NCBI GenBank assembly: GCA_965204655.1
Contig: OZ241998.1
Coordinates: 1,860,001-1,924,000 of the forward strand
DNA from: CATQHL01 sp965204655
Lineage (GTDB): Bacteria; Actinomycetota; Acidimicrobiia; Acidimicrobiales; CATQHL01
DNA: 64,000 nucleotides
Reading direction: 5' to 3'
Positions within the stretch are counted from its first letter, which is position 1, and each line of letters opens with the position of its first letter. A program made the translations under genes and the position numbers. Below, piece by piece: positions 58,571-64,000 of this stretch. The notes beneath the pieces are model-generated. The model was not told the origin of the DNA. It saw only the letters and a list, made by a program, of their open reading frames with translations, and made no database searches.

Positions 58571-58601
58571 CGATAAAAAAGTAGAGTTTCCTCGCCCTTT
58601 A
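58571..58601 (+). pseudogene. Orphan 3' tail of a third FN3 lipoprotein copy
   Basis: Just after the stop of copy 2, 31 bases (58571-58601, around TAGAGTTTCCTCGCCCTTTA) match the last coding bases of copy 1 (53841-53871) more closely than they match copy 2's own end, which reads ATAGAGTTTCATTACCC. They are not part of any gene, so a third, partly deleted copy probably existed here. The sequence also contains a run of six A followed by G. Confidence 0.6.
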
Positions 58602-58653
58602 TTCCGGAGCAGTTAATCGAAGGATAAAGGGTAATCGTAGTGCCGGAGCTTCC

Positions 58654-60762
58654 CTACCGCCCCTCGCTTGCCCCTTCTGACGCCTTGTTTGCGAGAATCT
58701 CCCACTCGTCTAGGAGGCTGGAGTCCACCTCACCGATGAGTGTTCTCAGCCAGTCTGCCAACTCCTCAACGGCTTCGGTCTTCCTTTCGTCCGGCACGTT
58801 CTGTCGCAGCCCGCGGTATACCTCGGTGAGGTAGCGCAGCAGCAGTCCCTCTGATCGGCTTATCCCGTAGTGGTTGACGTACTCACCGAAGGTCATGGCG
58901 CGCTCCCTGAGGTCTCGCGCAATTGATTTGGGACGTACGTTCTCGCCTTCCACCCACGGGTGGTGAGCGCGGAACACGTTGAACGCCCCATAGAGAAACT
59001 CCCGCAGAGGTTTCGGGTGTTCCACCTCCTCCAAGCGCTCCTTCCGATCCTCGTAGGGCACCCTCTCCGCCTTGAGTTCCGCTAGCAGTTCCTTTCGCAG
59101 CAACTCCGTCTGGGCCTCTAGGATCACGCTCGGGTTCTCCATCACCGACTCCATCACCGACAGCACGTTCAGGTGATAGTCCTCCTCGTCCGGTTCTAGC
59201 ACCCCAAGGGCTTCCATGGCGAATAACGAGAGCGGTTGGTGCAGGGCGAAGTTGTCCTGGAGATCCACGGTTACGCGCACGCGCCGTTCCTGCTCGTCGG
59301 CTTCCGGCAGTTCTTCTATCACCCCGACGTCGCGCAGCGAACGGTAAATGCCGACGGCTCGGCGGATGTGACGGCGCTGCCGCCTACGAGGCTCGTGGTT
59401 GTCTAAGAGCAGCCGCCGCATGTCCGCGCAGCCGTCGCCCGGGCGGTTGAGCACGTGCATCAGCATCTGGTGGTTAACGGCGAAACTCGAAGTCAGTTCT
59501 TCGGGGTCGCTCGTCGTCAGCTTGTGAAAGGTGTCTTCGTTCCAGTGGGCGTAGTTCCGCTCCGGCGGGCTCTGCTTGACCGACTTCCGGCGGCGCTTCG
59601 GGTCGGCAGCCGATTTCTCCTCGTTGATCCGGTTCTCGATCCAGTGCGCAGGCGCTTGCACCCTCACGAAACCTCTCTCGTCAAATCCGGCTCTGCCCGC
59701 CCTCCCCGTAATCTGGTGAAACTCCCTGGCGGTCAGGAGCCGAGTCTTCTGCCCGTCAAACTTGCAGAGCTGCGTCAGAAGCACGGTGCGTATAGGCACG
59801 TTCACCCCTACCCCTAGGGTGTCAGTGCCGCAGATGATCTTGAGCAGCCCATCGGCTGCGAGCCGTTCCATCACCCGGCGGTACTTGGGCAGCAGTCCCG
59901 CATGGTGGACGCCGACTCCGTGGCTGATGATGCGGCGCAGGGCCTTACCCGCAGGCGTGCCGAAGTCGCCCCCGGCAATCGTCTCCGCAGTCCTCTTGCG
60001 CTCCTCAGGAGTCAGGACGCCGATGCTGGTAAACGCCTGGGCAGCCTCAGATGCCTCCCTCTGCGTGAAGTAAACCGCGTAGACGGGCGCCCTGTTCCGT
60101 TCCAGCAGGTCTTCTATACAGGCATGCAGTCTGTCCTTTCCGTACTCAAAGAGCAGAGGCACTGGGCGCTCCGCGGACCGGACAGTGACGGTCGTCCGTC
60201 CTGTCCGCTTGGTCAGTTCCTCTTCAAACCGCCGAGTCGTTCCAATGGTGGCCGACAGCAGGATGAACTGGCAGCGAGACAATTCCAGCAGCGGCACCTG
60301 CCACGCCCACCCCCTCTCCGGGTCAGCGTAGAAGTGGAACTCGTCTGCGATGACCGCGGCGATTTCGGCTTGAGGGCCGTCCCGGAGAGCCCAGTGCGCC
60401 AGTATCTCCGCCGTCGCACAGACAATCGGAGCCTGCGGGTTCACTGCCGCGTCGCCGGTGAGCATCCCTACCCGCTCGGCGCCAAAGTCGCGGCAGAGGG
60501 CGAAGAACTTCTCACTCACCAGCGCCTTGGTGGGTGCGGTGTACACGCTGCGCCCCCCCGCCGCGGCTGCAGCGAAGTGACCGCCGACGGCTACCAGCGA
60601 CTTCCCCGACCCGGTCGGGGTGTTCATAATCACGTTGTTGCCCTCAAAGATCTCCAGCAAGGCTTCCTCTTGGGCTGGGTACAGGACGATCCCCGAGTCG
60701 CTCACGTAGTTGATGAAGGCTTCAAAGGGATCGGGTTCTCCCAGTGCTTCCGCTAGCAGCAT
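58654..60762 (-). CDS. DEAD/DEAH-box helicase with DUF3516-like C-terminus
   Basis: A 702-residue superfamily 2 helicase. Motif I is NTPTGSGKS, Ia APTKALVSEKF, II ADEFHFY (a DEFH variant of DExH), III LSATIG and VI HQITGRAGRAGFDERG. The C-terminal half is the long helical region seen in actinobacterial DUF3516 helicases related to the Ski2/HelY group. Substrate, RNA or DNA, is not settled for this family. Its 3' end is the source of the broken copy at 56452-56549. It is read toward the FN3 genes. Confidence 0.9.
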   Translation of the reverse strand: MLLAEALGEPDPFEAFINYVSDSGIVLYPAQEEALLEIFEGNNVIMNTPTGSGKSLVAVGGHFAAAAAGGRSVYTAPTKALVSEKFFALCRDFGAERVGMLTGDAAVNPQAPIVCATAEILAHWALRDGPQAEIAAVIADEFHFYADPERGWAWQVPLLELSRCQFILLSATIGTTRRFEEELTKRTGRTTVTVRSAERPVPLLFEYGKDRLHACIEDLLERNRAPVYAVYFTQREASEAAQAFTSIGVLTPEERKRTAETIAGGDFGTPAGKALRRIISHGVGVHHAGLLPKYRRVMERLAADGLLKIICGTDTLGVGVNVPIRTVLLTQLCKFDGQKTRLLTAREFHQITGRAGRAGFDERGFVRVQAPAHWIENRINEEKSAADPKRRRKSVKQSPPERNYAHWNEDTFHKLTTSDPEELTSSFAVNHQMLMHVLNRPGDGCADMRRLLLDNHEPRRRQRRHIRRAVGIYRSLRDVGVIEELPEADEQERRVRVTVDLQDNFALHQPLSLFAMEALGVLEPDEEDYHLNVLSVMESVMENPSVILEAQTELLRKELLAELKAERVPYEDRKERLEEVEHPKPLREFLYGAFNVFRAHHPWVEGENVRPKSIARDLRERAMTFGEYVNHYGISRSEGLLLRYLTEVYRGLRQNVPDERKTEAVEELADWLRTLIGEVDSSLLDEWEILANKASEGASEGR

Positions 60763-60942
60763 GCTCGGCCGCTCCGTTTGTTTGCTGGTTGGATAATCGC
60801 TGAAACCTTGATATTTTGGTTAGCAAAAGAAACTTTTGATTCTCTTCTATGTATGTTGATGGAATACCACCGCAGAACTGAACGTTTCACTAGTTGAAAG
60901 TTAATTAGTGCATAGATGATGAGATGAAATAGAGGTGATTCG

Positions 60943-62397
60943 ATGTCTAGCAACGGCCATGAAAATTCTGGAAACGGCCACTCCTCGGGAAACGGCCAAG
61001 CTCCTGTCTTCCGCACTTTCCAGCGCCGCAACATGGAGCAGATTCCTGGCTTTGACAAACTCAGCCCGCAGCGTCGCCGGGTAGTGGACGTGGTCTCCCG
61101 CGTCCTGCCTTTCAAGACTAACTCGTATGTGTGCGAGCAGATAATCGACTGGTCGAACATTCCGGATGACCCGATCTTCCAGTTGACCTTTCCTCAGGAG
61201 GGGATGCTCGCCCCCGAGCACTTCGCTGAGATCGCAGCCCTCGTAGACGCGGACACCCCCCCGAAGCAGATCGACGAGGCCGCCCGCCGCATCCAGCGCA
61301 GTCTCAACCCGCACCCCAGCGGGCAGGTGGAGATGAACGTTCCCCGCATCGGCGATGAGGCTCTGCCTGGAATGCAGCACAAGTACGCGGAGACGGTGCT
61401 GTTTTTTCCGTCGCAGGGTCAGACCTGCCACGCCTATTGCACGTATTGCTTCCGCTGGCCGCAGTTCGTGCAGCTCGACGACCTGAAGTTCGCCACCAAA
61501 GAAGGTGAAAAACTGGTTAGCTACCTGCGTGAACACCCGGAGGTGACCGACATCCTTTTCACCGGCGGCGACCCGATGATCATGCGTACCGCGGTGCTGC
61601 GCCGCTACATCGAGCCGCTGCTAGAGCCGGAGTTTGAGCGTCTAACCATTCGGATTGGCACGAAGGCTGTCGCCTACTGGCCTCACCGCTTTGTCGACGA
61701 CAAGGACTCCGACGACACGCTGCGCCTCTTTGAAGACATCACTGCAGCCGGACGGCACCTGGCGATCATGGGTCACTACTCCCACCCGAACGAGTTGAAG
61801 CCGGAGATCGCTCAGAAAGCCGTGCGCAACATACTTGGCACTGGGGCGGTCATCCGTTGTCAAGCGCCGCTCATCCGCCACGTCAACGACGACTCCGACG
61901 CCTGGGCGGAGATGATCCGTCTTCAGGTCAAGCTGGGATGCGTTCCCTACTACATGTTCGTAGAGCGAGACACCGGCGCCAAGCGCTACTTTGAGCTTCC
62001 GTTGGTGGAAGCCTTGAAGATTTACAACGGCGCTTATCAGAAGGTTTCCGGTCTTGGACGCACCATTAGAGGGCCGGTGATGTCGGCAACACCCGGCAAG
62101 GTGCTCGTGGAGGACGTTGTGAACGTCAACGGGGAGAAGGTCTTTGCCTTGCGCCTGATTCAGGGGCGCAACCCCGAGTGGACGAACCGGCTGTTCTTCG
62201 CCGCCTTTGATCCGGCGGCGGTCTGGTGGGGCGACTTGAAACCCCCCGGATTTGATGACGGGTTCTTCTTTGACGACGAACTTCACGAAATGCACTTGTC
62301 CGCAGCCGCAAGAGCCGCCGAGGTGGTCACCAGAGCGCCAGTGCAGCTGAGTACGAAGGCTTCCCCTGCAGCGAAGACCCCAGCAGCCGCTTCGTAA
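60943..62397 (+). CDS. KamA-family radical SAM protein (lysine 2,3-aminomutase-like)
   Basis: A 484-residue radical SAM enzyme. The iron-sulfur cluster motif is CHAYCTYC (CxxxCxxC), followed by TGGDPMIMRT, the GGDP turn typical of KamA-type enzymes, and RIGTKAVAYWPHRF. The family moves an amino group using pyridoxal phosphate; a C-terminal lysine for it is likely but I cannot assign it with certainty. Length exceeds typical KamA and EpmB. A Shine-Dalgarno AGAGG precedes the ATG. It could be a lysine or glutamate aminomutase. The helicase is divergent across 180 bases of AT-rich spacer. Confidence 0.85.
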   Translation: MSSNGHENSGNGHSSGNGQAPVFRTFQRRNMEQIPGFDKLSPQRRRVVDVVSRVLPFKTNSYVCEQIIDWSNIPDDPIFQLTFPQEGMLAPEHFAEIAALVDADTPPKQIDEAARRIQRSLNPHPSGQVEMNVPRIGDEALPGMQHKYAETVLFFPSQGQTCHAYCTYCFRWPQFVQLDDLKFATKEGEKLVSYLREHPEVTDILFTGGDPMIMRTAVLRRYIEPLLEPEFERLTIRIGTKAVAYWPHRFVDDKDSDDTLRLFEDITAAGRHLAIMGHYSHPNELKPEIAQKAVRNILGTGAVIRCQAPLIRHVNDDSDAWAEMIRLQVKLGCVPYYMFVERDTGAKRYFELPLVEALKIYNGAYQKVSGLGRTIRGPVMSATPGKVLVEDVVNVNGEKVFALRLIQGRNPEWTNRLFFAAFDPAAVWWGDLKPPGFDDGFFFDDELHEMHLSAAARAAEVVTRAPVQLSTKASPAAKTPAAAS

Positions 62398-62510
62398 CGC
62401 TCATTGGCTTCAGCGCATTAGCTGTTGACTGAGACAGCAGCCCCATAATCCTTTGGCCGTTTCGTAGGGGAGGTATGGGGCGGGGAGGAATTTACCACTC
62501 CGCCTATCTG

Positions 62511-64000
62511 CTAGCCGCCTATCTCAAACCCCACCACGGCTCCGTCACCCTCGGCGTTCTCAGCCCAGACTCGGCCGCCGTGCTTTTCCACGACCTGTTT
62601 CACGATGGCGAGCCCCAACCCCGACCCCGACAGGGACTTCGTCTCCACGGAGCGATAAAAACGGTCGAATACATGGGGCATATCTTCGACCGGGATGCCT
62701 TGCCCCTCGTCGCGCACTTCAAGGCGTCTGCCGTCTACGATCACCCGTACCGATGAATTCTCCGGACTGAACTTCAATGCATTCTGGATGAGGTTGTCGA
62801 TCGCCCTGCTCAGCGCTTCGGCGCGGCCTTTCAACACGTCGGTGGATAAGACTTCCACCTCTACTTCCCTGTTGGTGCGCCGTCGAGCCCTATCGGCTGC
62901 TTCTTTGGCCAGGTCGGCCAGGCTGACCTCTCCGAGGGGCTCGTTCATTCCGTCGCCGTTCCCGTCCCCGCCCGCTAGCTCAAGCAGTTCCTCCACCAAC
63001 TTGCTGAGTTGCCGCAACTCTTTTGACGTGTCATCAAGAATCTGACCTTTTTCCTCTGGGCCTAGGCGTTCAGCGCGCTTCATCAGATCGACGTTCGCAC
63101 GGACGCTCGTGAGAGGGGTGCGCAGTTCGTGACCTGCGTCGGCCACTAGTTGCTTCTGCTGCCGACGCGACAGGCGCAGCGTCTCGAGCATTGCGTTGAA
63201 ACTGCGCGCCAAACTGCCTACTTCGTCTTTCCGTTTGACTTTGATGGGCGTGGCCAAGTCCTGCGTGGCCGCCACGCGTTCGGCGGCTTGGGTTAGTTGT
63301 CCGATGGGCTTGGTTATTCTGCGCGCCAACATCCAAGCCCCCGCACCAGATATGACCGCCACTGTTGCTCCTATGAAGATGCTAAGCAACAGCAGGTCGC
63401 GCAGAGCCCTGTTGGTTTCGTCAAGGTCTCTGGCCACTTGAACCGCGCCGCCGTACGGCAGGGGTCGGGTGAGCATTCGGTATTCTCGTTCGTCCACTCT
63501 CACCGTTCTGTATTGAGGTTTGCTCTTCGTCGTGGTGGCGATGTGGTGGTCGGCTTGCTCCACCGGGAGGATGATTTCGCTGCCAAGCACGGGATACGCC
63601 ATTTCGTCAATGACTTGCACCACGGCATCAAAGTTCAGCGGGAACGTGTCGAAGGGTGAGAGGATCAAGGCTGGAGCGTAATCCCAATTAATGTCAAATT
63701 TCGAATCGAATCCCGGCTGACTGACCGGTTCTCCCATAGTCGCGTGCTCAACTTTCGAGGGAGGAAGGACTTTTGTGTAGGGCTTATACGCTTCGAGCTC
63801 GACTTTATATTCAAAACCGGGTTCTTCTTTGTCGGCGATCAACGCAAAGATGTCCGAAACGGCCGAGATCTGCTGGGCGCGGTTTCCGAGGAATTCGTCG
63901 ACTTCTTCGTGCAACTCGCTTCGTGTCACGAAGTAGACGGCGATGAGCGCAGCAAGGGTCGTCGTGAATACTACGAAAAAGACCGACAATCCAATTCGCG
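62511..64000 (-). CDS. Sensor histidine kinase, N-terminus beyond window
   Basis: A two-component kinase whose start is probably outside the window: the frame is open to the right edge, and the first in-window codon usable as a start is a TTG at 63989. An N-terminal helix (VVFTTTLAALIAVYFV), an extracytoplasmic sensor of about 150 residues, and a second helix come first. HAMP (RRITKPIGQLTQAAERV), the phosphoacceptor AGHELRTPLTSVRA and an HATPase domain with NLIQNALKFS, DEGQGIP and GSGLGLAIV follow. It looks like MprB-type kinases, which respond to envelope stress. A response regulator should lie just beyond the right edge. Confidence 0.92.
   Translation of the reverse strand, partial: RIGLSVFFVVFTTTLAALIAVYFVTRSELHEEVDEFLGNRAQQISAVSDIFALIADKEEPGFEYKVELEAYKPYTKVLPPSKVEHATMGEPVSQPGFDSKFDINWDYAPALILSPFDTFPLNFDAVVQVIDEMAYPVLGSEIILPVEQADHHIATTTKSKPQYRTVRVDEREYRMLTRPLPYGGAVQVARDLDETNRALRDLLLLSIFIGATVAVISGAGAWMLARRITKPIGQLTQAAERVAATQDLATPIKVKRKDEVGSLARSFNAMLETLRLSRRQQKQLVADAGHELRTPLTSVRANVDLMKRAERLGPEEKGQILDDTSKELRQLSKLVEELLELAGGDGNGDGMNEPLGEVSLADLAKEAADRARRRTNREVEVEVLSTDVLKGRAEALSRAIDNLIQNALKFSPENSSVRVIVDGRRLEVRDEGQGIPVEDMPHVFDRFYRSVETKSLSGSGLGLAIVKQVVEKHGGRVWAENAEGDGAVVGFEIGG

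Noticed and set aside
60753..61160. Minus-strand frame overlapping the KamA start
   Set aside because: Antisense of a well-supported radical SAM gene and AT-rich spacer; no recognisable product.

Overview
The window is a gene-dense, GC-rich bacterial chromosome segment, most likely from an actinobacterium and plausibly from the Acidimicrobiia. This is inference. It rests on DUF2017 beside clpS, a crgA - trpG/pabA - pknB - PP2C phosphatase - tRNA-Leu neighbourhood, an actinobacterial-type cytochrome c oxidase locus with a CtaF-like subunit and a caa3-type CtaG, a DUF3516-type helicase, a group II truncated globin, and a secreted protein ending in an LAxTG-like sorting signal. GTG and TTG starts and overlapping stop/start codons are common.

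Layout. 1-12.2 kb is catabolic and transport: alpha/beta hydrolase (cut by the window edge), amidase, cupin, PhyH-type dioxygenase, amidohydrolase, SDR, a ribose/fructose-type ABC transporter (ATPase, binding lipoprotein, permease), a polysaccharide deacetylase, a free-standing lipoyl domain and a fused E1 2-oxoacid dehydrogenase, then tRNA-Glu. 12.3-24.2 kb holds DUF2017 and clpS, then ctaA/ctaB and a long cytochrome oxidase locus. In that locus a set of paralogues whose subunit I has lost every metal ligand precedes the normal ctaC-ctaD-ctaE-COX4-ctaG genes. 24.3-31 kb: SDR, dnaX, recR, a 460-bp structured gap, thiolase, methylmalonyl-CoA epimerase and a 5'-3' exonuclease. 31.0-32.45 kb is an AT-rich scar carrying an internal fragment of a restriction-modification operon. 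32.5-40.2 kb: separate LigD-type polymerase and ligase genes, two EamA transporters flanking a pair of FluC/CrcB genes, DoxX, a thiolase-like protein without its cysteine and a zinc-ribbon membrane protein. 40.2-45.1 kb: crgA, trpG/pabA, pknB, PP2C phosphatase, tRNA-Leu, globin. 45.1-51.8 kb: isochorismatase-like protein, aminotransferase, acyltransferase, SDR, two secreted proteins and a polytopic membrane protein. 52-58.65 kb is the accessory region: two paralogous fibronectin-III lipoproteins flank a metzincin-type protease with a 33-threonine tail, together with fragments left by duplication. 58.65-64 kb: helicase, KamA-family radical SAM enzyme and a sensor histidine kinase running off the right edge.

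Two systems deserve most attention. The first is the ligand-free cytochrome oxidase subunit I with its own subunit III-like and CtaF-like partners, inside an otherwise ordinary oxidase locus (15.4-18.7 kb). It retains end-to-end collinearity with the active subunit I but cannot bind haem or CuB, which suggests a structural, assembly or regulatory role. The second is the duplicating FN3-lipoprotein/metzincin locus (52-58.65 kb), where a broken copy of the neighbouring helicase tail and an orphan 3' end of another FN3 gene record repeated recombination. No CRISPR array, phage module, rRNA operon or intact transposase was seen.
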